Positions 44,032 to 56,000 of a stretch of 64,000 bases of DNA are shown one piece after another. This DNA is from Onthophagus taurus (taxonomy: Eukaryota; Arthropoda; Insecta; Coleoptera; Scarabaeidae). The DNA lies in assembly GCF_036711975.1 (NCBI RefSeq), contig NC_091975.1, forward strand, positions 9,860,501 to 9,924,500. The letters run 5' to 3'. Under the pieces are notes generated by a model. The model saw nothing but the letters and a program-made list of their open reading frames with translations. It had not been told where the DNA came from and made no database searches. Positions within the stretch are counted from its first letter, which is position 1. Each line of letters begins with the position of its first letter. The position numbers and the translations under genes were made by a program.

Positions 44032-47000
44032 ATGTTTAGTTTTTTTCGTAAATCGAAAAAAGATCTGCGCGAAAAAAGAGATAATAAAGAGTTACAAGAG
44101 GAGCCAAAACGGCCGGTTAAAAATACGCAATGTCAAATATTAGAAAATACACCGCAAGGTGTACGAAATAGTTTCGGGGACGACAGTGACAGTGTTGGTA
44201 GCGGTGATAATTACGATTCGACGACGAAAATTTCGAACGAAACTCAAAGCAACGAATTAAAAATGTCGAAAAGAATGGTTCAAAACGGGGATGTGTGTCC
44301 GAAAAGTGTTACTCCGAGACAATCGCCGATTAGTGTGAAACCATGTGGACATGGAACGGTAGCGATTTCGCCTAAAATTCCAGTACCGGTTAAGAAAAGG
44401 CAACAAAACGATACGCCACCAGACAGCCCGAAAATAGAAATCGGCAATAAAAGAAAGCTAAGTGGAAATTTATTGGTCCCTGTTCAATGTAATGGTTTTG
44501 ACACTCAACCTGTAGATGCTCCAGACAATGTGGGATTTAAAAAGATACAAGAAGAAGGAATAAAGTATGTTTTAATTATAGTTCAATTTTTTTATTTCAT
44601 CTTCATAGATGAGATTGAGAGAATTTTATTGCAAGTTTTTTCGCATGATAATATTGAAGTTATATCACACTATTATTAAATTGAAACAATTGTTACTAAC
44701 ATTTTTACAAGTTTTGAAGATTTCTTCGATTTAATAACGAGTCTAAGATTTTCATAGAAGGAATTTGTTGTTTGATTAATTTAATATTGAGTAATCTGGG
44801 GTTTGAAGCAATAATGCCATAAAACTACATTGTGGCTATCTCGCCATCTTGGAAAAGATGAAGCAGCTACATTGCTAAAACGGATGTCCCGATGTGTTGC
44901 TGATTTTGAAATAAGGTACAAGAAGGTAATAAGGGCCACCTAAGAATTTTTTTTAATTTGTCAACAGGCCTACATACCGAAGACGGTGCATACGCCCGTC
45001 TGGAATAGCTCGAGGGTTGAAAGGGTATATGCCAGTAACTCTAAAGCCACTGGTAATGTTGGCTACGGACATACACTTTTTCCATACCGGTGTAAAGATA
45101 GGTGAAAATCTGTCTTTAGTCATCTTGTGTTTGATCCCAATACGTCATCAACTCCTCGTCCCAGAAATGTTCAAAGGACCTAAACACTGCTCGATCCAGC
45201 GGCTGCAATTCATGGGTGGTATTGCTAGGTAAACAAAACAGAAGAATCTCCAATTTTTCAGCCTTCTGTGCAACCATCATATCAAGATGCGACGTAGCAC
45301 CATCAAAAATCAGAACAACTTTGCCTGTGGGTTTGTACTTTGCAAAATGTTCTAGCCATTTGCAAAATAGTTCGGTGGTCATACTACCTTTTGGGCTCAT
45401 TAACACAGTTGACCCAGCAGGAAGACCATCTTGAAAAGTAGGTTTCTGACGTATGCCCCGACGTTACCCAAAGCGTTAACGCATGCCACAACAGTTGAGT
45501 TTTCCGCATGTTCTTGGGCTACAAGATGAACTCTCTTGGTTCTTTTTAGGGCCAACACGGATTGCTGATGATGCAATGTTAAGCGGCAGCCCTTTTCATC
45601 CATATTGAAAATTCGCTCAGGTGTATGTAACATTTTATTCTTTTCAAGAGTGAATCGTAATTTTCTGAAATAATCGTTAACAATGAAACGAATTAATTTC
45701 TGAGCTCTTGTTGGATTCATACACTGTGCGCGACGCTTACTTGAACGTGGGTGACGTTTTAGGAAGGCGCTGAACCAATCCTTTCCAAGAATTTGGTTAT
45801 TTTTCTTTTTTTTCAAGTTAATTCCGTTTGCCTTAATGAAACTGTATACATTTCTCCGAAGTGATTTAGGTGTTTTCTAGATCTTCCTCCTGTTGCTTTG
45901 ATAAAATTGGTTTCCTTCCCAATCATCTTTCTGTAGATCCACTCTGCATACGAGCTCTTAACGTACGCGGCGGAATTCCCGAACGCCTTTCAACTTCCCT
46001 CTGGGAAAGTCCTTGTTGAAGGAGTTGAAGGGCTTCTTCCATCATTTCTGAGGTCCAATTGGCTCGGATACCTCTACACGGTTTTCCCATCTAAGTATCA
46101 AAACACAGTTTCGGAATGTTAGCGTGTTGTAAAATAAGGCCTAACTGCCTAGAAATACGGCCCAGGGTTGCTTTCTGTTAATAAGGCCCGGGCGTTATTT
46201 CCACACAAGTAGCGTTAATCAGAAAAAATGTTTGCGCGGAAACCACACATAACCTAACATTAGCAATATTAGCAATCATAAGCATATTTAATGCCCTTTC
46301 ATTGCCACCAAGTGTAAAATATGTAATTACTTACGTTACAGGCTCACAAGTCGACACTCTCGACAATGACTTATAAAACCAATAGCTTATAAATCTTCGC
46401 TATCACTACCACATGAACGGTTACCCTAACAAACGCAATTATAATCGTGACAACAATTACATATATTTGTGCTTCGTCTTGACTCGAATGCTGGCCTCGT
46501 TTATGCTTGTTGGCGCGATTTTCGAACATGGGCCTTATTATCAGCCGGGCCTTATTACCCTCTTGTAAAAAAACGTGATATTATGACGTTATACGCCATT
46601 CTGAACCATGTTTGAACTTTCTATCAGTTTTGGTTCCGATAATTCTGTCCACCATATATGTGATATTCAGGGGCCAAATGTCGTATTGGAGCATGTTGGA
46701 GATAAAAAACAAAATGATTTTTTGTACTTATATTAAGTTTTTTGGGCAACCCCAGCAGCAAGTCCCAGGTAGCGCGGTGAATCTAACTCTGGGAATGCAG
46801 AATAATATGTCTTCGAAAAAACATTTTATTGAAACAACTTATCCTGTAACTATGATAAGTTAAAGTCAGTAAGGCTGCGCTAAAATACAAATTCTAAAAT
46901 ATTATTGAACCTAACACGGAATTTTATTCAAATTTCACTAAAACCTCAATAATTCCATGTAATAATCTTGAATTTTCAGATTATTTTTAATAAATACATA

Positions 47001-50000
47001 TAAAATTACAAGAATTGTGAATATAACTTCCACAACTTCATGGAATTTTATTTAGATTTCAAGAATTTTGTGTTTTCTGAAGAATTTTATTGCTAATTTA
47101 GTAATTTTGATTGATTTTACTACAATTTTAAGAATTTTGGGACGTTTGATTAAAATTCCATACAATAATATTGAAGTTTGAACGTATTTTTTGTTGAATT
47201 CGATAAGAAATTTATGATTTGTGTATTTATTTACCCTAATATATTAAAATTGTAGTTAATTTCTACATTTTCTAGTAGAATTTAAATATATCAAGTATAT
47301 TCTTATTATATATTTTTTATGGAATTTTATTACAAATTCTAGAATATTGTTTATTTTTAATATAGCCAAGATGGAATTTTATTGAAATTTCACTAAAACC
47401 TCAATAATTCCATGTAATAATCTTGAATTTTCAGATTATTTTTAATAAATACGTATAAAATTACAAGAATTGTGAATATAACTTCCACAACTTCATGGAA
47501 TTTTATTTAGTTTTCAAGAATTTTGTGTTTTCTGAAAAATTTTATTGCTAATTTAGTAATTTTGATTGATTTTACTACAATTTTAAGAGTTTTGGGACGT
47601 TTGATCAAAATTCCATACAATAATATTGAAGTTTGAACGTATTTTTTGTTGAATTCGATAAGAAATTTATGATTTGTGTATTTATTTACCCTAATATATT
47701 AAAATTGTAGCTAATTTCTACATTTTCTAGTAGAATTTAAATATATCAAGTATATTCTTATATATATTCTTATTATATATTTTTTATGGAATTTTATTAC
47801 AAATTCTAGTATATGGTTTATTTTTAATATAGCCAAGATGGAATTTTATTGAAATTTCACTAAAACCTCAATAATTCCATGTAATAATCTTGAATTTTCA
47901 GATTATTTTTAATAAATACGTATAAAATTACAAGAATTGTGAATATAACTTCCACAACTTCATGGAATTTTATTTAGATTTCAAGAATTTTGTGTTTTCT
48001 GAAAAATTTTATTGCTAATTTAGTAATTTTGATTGATTTTACTACAATTTTAAGAATTTTGGGATGTTTGATCAAAATTCCATACAATAATATTGAAGTT
48101 TGAAAATATATATATATATATTTATATCAAGTATATTCTTATTATATATTTTTTATGGAATTTTATTACAAATTCTAGAATATTGTTTATTTTTAATATA
48201 GCCAAGATGGAATTTTATTGAAGTTCCACTGAAACTTCAAGTATTTTCAACAATTTTGAGTGTTTCATGAAGTTTTATCAAAATTCCATGCTATAATGTT
48301 GTATTTTAAGACTATTTTTGATAAATGCAAGTAAAAATCTATGAATTGTGAATGTATTTCCCATAACTTCCTGGAATTTCAAGAATTTTATGAAGTTTCG
48401 ATTTAATTGCAAGAAGTTCGGCACTTTTATCGGCACTAAAAATTCAATAATTTTATTCCTATTTTAGTCATTTATATTCATTTTACTACATTTTTTAAGT
48501 ATTTATGATAGAATTTTAGCTAATTTTTGAAATTTAAAAATATGAATTTTGATTTAATAATCACTCAGATTTTTATGGAATTTTGGTGTAAATTCTAGAA
48601 ACTTCATGAATTTTCGACAATTCTGTGAGTTTTTAAAGTTTATCAAAATTCAATTGAATTTTCAGAATATTTTTAGGAAATATGAATAAAATTCCATGAA
48701 TTTGGTGAAGTTTCGATATAATTCCAAATAATTTTATTGAAATTTCGAAAGTTAGCACTAAATCTTCAACAATTGTTATGCTATTTTGCTAATTTTACCT
48801 AATGATTGAAATTACAAGAATTTTTAGTGTAATTTCAAAGAATTTCATTGAAGTTCCACATTTTCCACCAAAACTTCAATAATTTTATTGCTATTTTGGT
48901 AAGTTTTATCGAATTTTGACAATTATAAGAATAGTATGAAGTTTTCTCTAAATTCCATTTAGCAATAATGAAGTTGCAACATATATTTATCGAATCGCAG
49001 GAAAATTCTACATAATAATATTGAAGTTGAAGAATTGTGCACTTTATATCATGGAATTTTAGCCAAATTCTGTCATTTTCCGGTGGAAGTTCAACTAAAA
49101 TTTTGTTTGAAGTATAATTAAAATTCCATGTAATGATATTGAAGTTTTTGAAGCATATTTTTGATGAAACAAACTCAATTTCAGCAACTCACAAAATATT
49201 AACAAGAAATCTATTTATAAATCCGAGCTGCATTACAATACCACAACACAAGCTACAAAGATATCCCTCTATAATTACGTTGAAAGACGTTCAGAAACGA
49301 ACAATTCAAAATATCTTTTCAAAAATAGCCGCGACCTCAACCTCGTTTAACAAATTATTTGTAAAAGATTCGATTTTACGAACGCACCTGATTATTCCAA
49401 TAAATATTTTCACCTGGATAAAAGTTAAGGTTAGAGTTAGAGCCAAGATTATAGTGATTAAGAATCGCGGGCCAAGTTATGTTATTAACGAGACCATAAA
49501 TACATAAAAGTATAAAACAATTATGTAACATTAATTTTTCCAATCGTTACGCTTTATTTTTAAATCGGTAAAAACACCCAACTCGAATGTTTACATAAAA
49601 AAGCGTGAATGAAAACGAAAATCACCCATTTTTTTTGTGAATGTGATAAACACGTCATTTCTTTGATGTAGTTATAAAAAGAAAATCTTTATGGTTATTG
49701 AAAAAGAAAAATATTTATGTTAATAATAATTTATGTTTACAGGAAAAACCTTATAAACCAAGAAGCGAAATTTCAAAAGCAACTCAACGAACTAAATCAA
49801 CAAGTTGCACAAAGAGATGCTGATGCGAGTAAACTTCGATTTCAACTTGAGGAGCTTCAAAGAGATGTTTTTACAAAATCTGCTGGACTTGATAGTAAAG
49901 ATTTAATTTGTTTAATACAATTTAATTAAATTAATTTTAATTTTTAGGGCTTCAATCGGAACTTCAAGCAGCTCACAAAGAATCCGATACACTTAGGGCG

Positions 50001-53000
50001 AAGTTGAAACAAATCGAGGATGAATCGTTAAGTTTAAAACAAAAAACTTGCGAACTTCAAGATGAGAATAACACAAAAACCCAACATTTTCTTGAATACG
50101 AGAACGACACAAAAGCGAAAATCGTACAATTAGAAGGCGTAATCAAAGATTTACAAGAAAACATAAAAAAATTACAAAATCAAGTTGAAGAATTATGCTC
50201 AGAAAAGGACAAATTAGAAAAAGAACACGAAGTTATCTTAAACGAAAAAGAAGAGCAAAAAAAGTTAATCGAACAAGCTTTAGAAGAAGCTTTATCGAAA
50301 AAATCGGATGTTGAAAAAAAGTGGGAACAAGAATTCGAGAAATTACGCACCGTTAACATAATCAAAGAGCAACAAACTTTCGAAGATTTCGAATGGAAAT
50401 TAAGAGAAGTCGAACAATTGTGTAAGAAAAAATTACAAGATAAAGACAAAGACATTGAAGATCGATTACAAGAAGCGTGTAAAGACGCCGAAATTAAACT
50501 TAAAATGGCCCACGAAATCATGGAAGAAGTACAACATTTAAAATCGTACGAAACTCAAATCGAAGAGTTACGCGGGGTTACTCAAGAACAAGAAAAATGT
50601 ATTAAACTAATGACCGAACAACAAGCGCAAATGCAACACGCCGGATTAATGTTAAAAGAAGAATCGACCAGATTACGGAAATTAATCGACACGGAAAAAG
50701 AAAATCTTCAACATATTCAAAGACTACACCACCAAGAACTCGTCGATAAAGAACGAAAACTCCACAACACTTTAGAAGAGAAAAAAACCGAAATCGCTAT
50801 GTACTGGGAAGAAAGGCTTTTACACGAATGTGGGAGATTAAAATTCGAATTGGAACAATTACATAATGAGGAAAAAGCTTTCGCTATGGAAACGATAAGG
50901 AAACAAAAAGACGATGAATTAAGCGAACACAAAATAAAATGGGAAGAAAAATTACAGGAATCTTTAAAAGAAGTAAATTTAAATCATTTAAAAAAAATAT
51001 TATTTAATTAATTTTAATTATTTTTAGATATCTAGTTTAAAAAAGACGATAAAAGATTCGGAAAATCGTTATCGATCGGAAATGGAACAACAACAATCGA
51101 AAACAGATAGGGATATTATGGAATTACGAAGAGTTATGGATAAAATCGATATGGTTCATCACAATAATTTTGAAAAAATGGTTCAAGTACACGAAGATGA
51201 ATTGGGTAAGAAATTAATCAGAATTAAAATATTTAACTTAATGATAGAATTTAGAATTTATGTCTGTAATATAAATATATAATCTGTTAGAAAGATTAAA
51301 AGAAGAAAACGGTAGCAAGTTAAAAGAAGCCGAAACAGCTTATCTTGCAGAAATTTGTACTCTACGAGCCTCGTTAGAGTGGGTTAAAGAGAAAATGGCA
51401 CAGGATTCGCAACAGAAAATTGAAGTGTTAATCGCTCAACATAGAGCGGAATTAGGTAAAATCATAAAGAGGGTTTAAACATTTTTTGGTGTGCAAGAAA
51501 AGCTTAAATAAATAAATAACAGCTTTCGCTAGATATAAAATTCATCATCAAACATGATAAAGTCTTTTAGTTATCATCCCATATCATCATGATACTTATA
51601 CAGGGTGAGTTATTAGTATCCCGGCGATAGTTGCTAAACAGTTTGAGAAAGACAAAAATTTGTCCCGCAACGATTGTACAATACTGCATCAACATATTCT
51701 CTGATCGAAAACAGACAAGAAAAGTCTAATAAACATAGGTCCGAAAATGGACCAATTTCGAGATATTCAAAGTTTTAGTTTCATAAGCTGACCTATTGCA
51801 AAAATCATTAATTCTAACGATTTAGATGCAGTAATTATATGATTACCATGGTTATGATGAAGTTTAATAAATAATAAGATAATATTAAGTTAATTAATAC
51901 AGTTCATTAATAATTTAACAAAACAAGTAACAAAGATTGTCGAAGAAAATCGTTCAACCAGCATAAAAACAACGAATATTTAACAAATTAATAGCTATCT
52001 TCGACCTGCTATTATCCCTCAACAACACGGTTTTTTGCGTGGGCGATCAGTTGAGACGAATCTGGTTGCGTTTGTTCAATACATTCAGGATTTTATGAAT
52101 GATAACTCTCAGGTGGATGCTATCTACACCGATCTGACAAAAGCTTTTGACAAGCTTCACCATAACATTCTTATGGATAAACTGAACAAGTTTAACCTAT
52201 CTAACGGGCTGTCTCTATGGATTTCGTCCTATATATCTAAGAGATTTCAAGCAGTGAAAGTAAATAATTTCATATCTAGTTTTACTCCTGTTACATCTGG
52301 TGTACCTCAAGGTAGCCATCTTGGACCTATTTTATTTCTAGCCTATATAAATGATGTTTCTGAGTGCTTTCATTATTCGAATTTTTCTCTTTTCGCTGAT
52401 GACTGTAAAATTTTTGCTAGCATCAGGTCTGCTTCTGACTGTATTCGGTTGCAAGATGACATTGACAGATTTGATTCTTATTGCTCACAAAATTACTTAT
52501 TTCTAAATCCTGATAAGTGTTGTCAGATCACGTTCAGTAGAAAGAGATATAATGTTAACTTCAAATATATGATACGTCCGCATTATCTTACTCAATCCTC
52601 TTCAGTTAAAGATCTTGGCGTTGTTCTGGATTCTAGACTACTCTATCGCGATCATATTACTTCTATCGTTTCTGAAGCTACTAAGCGCCTAGGATTTATC
52701 ATTAGGATTTCTCGTCCATTTACAAACGTCCGCTGCATTACTTCTTTATATATGGCATACGTTGCTAGCGGTTTAAATTTCGCTTCAGTAGTATGGAGTC
52801 CTGCCTATAATATTTACATCGACCTTATTGAGGGCCTACAGAGAACATTTATCCGTTATCTTGCTCACAAATTTTATCTTCCGTACTGCCCTTATTCCCA
52901 AAGATGCCAGGTGTTTGGTCTAAGATCTCTCTGTGGCCGTCGACACAGTACGGACCTATTGTTCCTGTTCAAACTAGTTAATGGAGTTCTCGACGCTCCG

Positions 53001-56000
53001 GTTCTTTTAGAGCAGATTCACTTTAATGTTCCTTCTTATGCTACTCGATCACCATTTTTGTTCAGACTACCTGCTTCAGGATCTAGTGCGCATGCCGGTT
53101 CACCTCTGTTGAGACTGATGCACACTTGCAATGTTTATTGTTTCAATGTTGATTTCTTTTGTAATTCAATGATGTCGTTTAAAAAATCCGTTTTAACTTT
53201 AAGTATTTGTCATTAGTTTTTTCTTTGTAAAATTAATTAACTCGATCGAAACACATTCGTTTACCATATTTATATTGATTTCTTGCGGGTGGTGGGGCAG
53301 AGAAGAAAAGCAACATAAATTTGTCCTTTCTTATGGTACTTATTATTCTGTTTTTCTATCCGCGTAATATCGATGATTATGTGGACCAATCCAGTCGCTG
53401 TGTTTATTTTCTTTTCTGCTTCGTGCTTGCTGATTTAATTCCATTTTTTTTTTTGTTTCATGCTTTTGATAAATTTTTTAGTTTTTTTTTTGTTCTTTCT
53501 TATGTAGTCTGTTTTCTTTTCTTTTATATTATTGTAGTGGACACTTTTTTGGGATTTTTTCCTGTACGTGTCCCGAATATGAATAAATAAATAAATAAAT
53601 TGGAAAAGATTCATGTCATAATAAATGTTCAATATGCGCACCATTTACTTCTAAACACAAACGGATACGTTTTCTAAATGAACTTCTAATGCGTTCAAAG
53701 ATACCAGGAATTTGTTTTACTGTGTCAAATGCGTTACTAATTTTATTCTTCAAATCCTGCACATTTTGAACGTCTTCAGAATAAACAATTTGTTTTAAAT
53801 GTCCCCAAAACCAAAAATCTAACGGATTTAAATCTGGTGAACGAGGTGGCCCTCCTCGGCCAATCCACTTATTGCCAAATCTGTTATTTAAGTATGCTCG
53901 AGTAGCGCGTGCATAAAGTAGCAATCTTCTAGAATTTGTTGAGGTAATTCATCAAATGCCTCTGTAAGGTCATTTTGTAAAAAATGTATGTAGGCATCGG
54001 CTGTCAATCACTTTGGAAGAAAAAATGGACCTAATAACTGATCACCTATAACTCCAGCCCATACATTAACACTGAATCGCCACTGATGATGAGTTTCTAG
54101 TATTGCATGGGGATTTTCCTCGCTCCAAACGTGCGCATTATGAATATTAAAAATTCCGCTTCGAGTAAATGTTGCTTCATCCGTAAATATGGCCCACCTA
54201 TAAAAAATCTCTCTTTTTTCGCCATCATTTTCTGTTAGAGCTTGAACGGTGTTGTAATGATAAGGATAAAGCAACTGCTCCCTTAAAATGCGGTGAACGG
54301 TTGTTTTGTTAATGTTTTCTTGTGCAGAAATTCTTCTAATGCTGGTTCATCGATTCTTCTCAAAACTGCTTCTTCTAATTCCACCGGCCTTGTGTAATGT
54401 CTCTCCGTGGAATGGCTGTGGGTTACGCTTCCCGTTTCTTTTAATCTGAGAAATAGTCTGCTAAAGGTGTGACTATTAGGCAATCGTCTGTTCGGGAACC
54501 TTTGCGCGTAATGACGAGCTGCTAACGACGCATTTCCATCAGCTAGTCCGTAACAATACACCATATCCGCCATCTCTTCCTTGGAGTAATTAATAGGAGC
54601 CATACTTAATAGTTTTATTAAATTAAATAATAAAATAATAATTTCGTGAAGTATTACTATTTTTTTTTGATTAGACAACTTATCGTAATCATAGTAACGA
54701 CTTAATTATTATAAAAACAAATTTAAATTAATGATGTTAACAATATCAACTTATGAAACTAAATCTTTGAATATCTCGAAAATGGTCCATTTTCGGATCT
54801 ATGTTTATTAGGTTTTTTTTGTTTATTTTTGATCATAGAATACGCTGATGCAGTTTTGTACAATCGTTGCGGGACACCCTATACAAAAGTTGTTTCACTT
54901 ATACAGGTGTTCCATTTAGGCGTAACTGAGAGTATATAATTTTTTTTAAATGGAACACTCTGTATATTTTATCACATGAATAGAATTAAATTTGTTTATA
55001 CAACTAACTCATAGCGTTCATAGTTCCTGAGATATTCAATTGTTTTTCCAAAATGTGTCTATACAGGATGTTTTTAAAAACTATGTACAATTTTTTTTCT
55101 TTTTTGCCTTGAAACTATGTCAGATAATAGTCAAAGTCAGTAGGTAAATGATAGTATCCAAAGATATTAGATACGTTATACATAAAGCTTAGTTACTTTT
55201 AATGTTTTTCAAATTGCTTTTTCATAGGTTTTTTAAATGGAACACCCTGTGTATTGTGTGCTGGTTGAATTGCCCATCTAGTTACCTTTAATTAATGATA
55301 AGTATGTCATATATTTAACTTTAGTAGTTTTCCTGATATTTAGAATTTAAAGCATAATGTGTAATATTATATTCCGTCTATTTTATATTAATAATATTTA
55401 TTATTAATATTTTATAATGTAAAATAATTTTACTGGCATATACCAGATTTTAATGCGACTTGCTACTTTATGGGATTTAAAAAGATGTGAGTAATAAAAT
55501 ATGCAATTGTTGTGCCACATAATTTACGACTTTAGAGAAAATAAGATGTACAGGGTGGGCAAATTTGGGTGTTATTATAGGCTATCTCAGAAACTATAAG
55601 AGATACGAAAAAAGTAGGTGCCATGTCCCGGTCTCTTTTTTCGAGACTAACCCAATCCCGCAAACACCAAACCTCTATCTTCTTTTGTTTTTAATTTATA
55701 GCCAAAAAGTCAAATTTTCGTGATTTCAAAAAATGCTCATATTTCGTTTATTTTTGAAATTAGAGAAATGGGGTTGATACGTTCTTAAGACACTTTTTTA
55801 AATAGAATATACTGCCGTTGAAAAATTTTAAAAATATTTGATGATTTTTGAGATACAACACAAAGTTGTATTTTTTTAAATACAAACTATACTTGATTAT
55901 GATGTTAATGAAAAGAGCATATTTTTAGCTTTCCAATGATGTATCGCATGTATGGTGTATTTGCGGAAAAGTATCGAAAAAAGAGACCGGGACATGGCAC

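Larger units (their letters stand above)
51660..54882 (-). mobile_element. Mariner-type DNA transposon, family 2 copy 2, split by a LINE
   Basis: The left end starts at TGTCCCGCAACGATTGTAC (missing the first few bases TACAGGG). The right end is intact apart from one base (CGTTGCGGGACACCCTATA). Sequence otherwise follows the copy at 30716-32317 closely. The LINE at 51990-53596 sits in the region after the transposase stop codon. A transposase remnant runs from 54603 down to 53616. Confidence 0.9.

Noticed and set aside
49133..49507. 124-codon open frame in FAM184 intron 1
   Set aside because: It starts within the AT-rich satellite, has no recognisable domain, and does not connect to the splice sites.
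50180..50932. Minus-strand Ser/Cys/Phe-rich frames
   Set aside because: They are antisense of the Glu/Lys-rich coiled-coil exon.
53321..53590. Phe-rich plus-strand frame with apparent membrane segments
   Set aside because: It lies in the T-rich 3' UTR of the LINE at 51990-53596.
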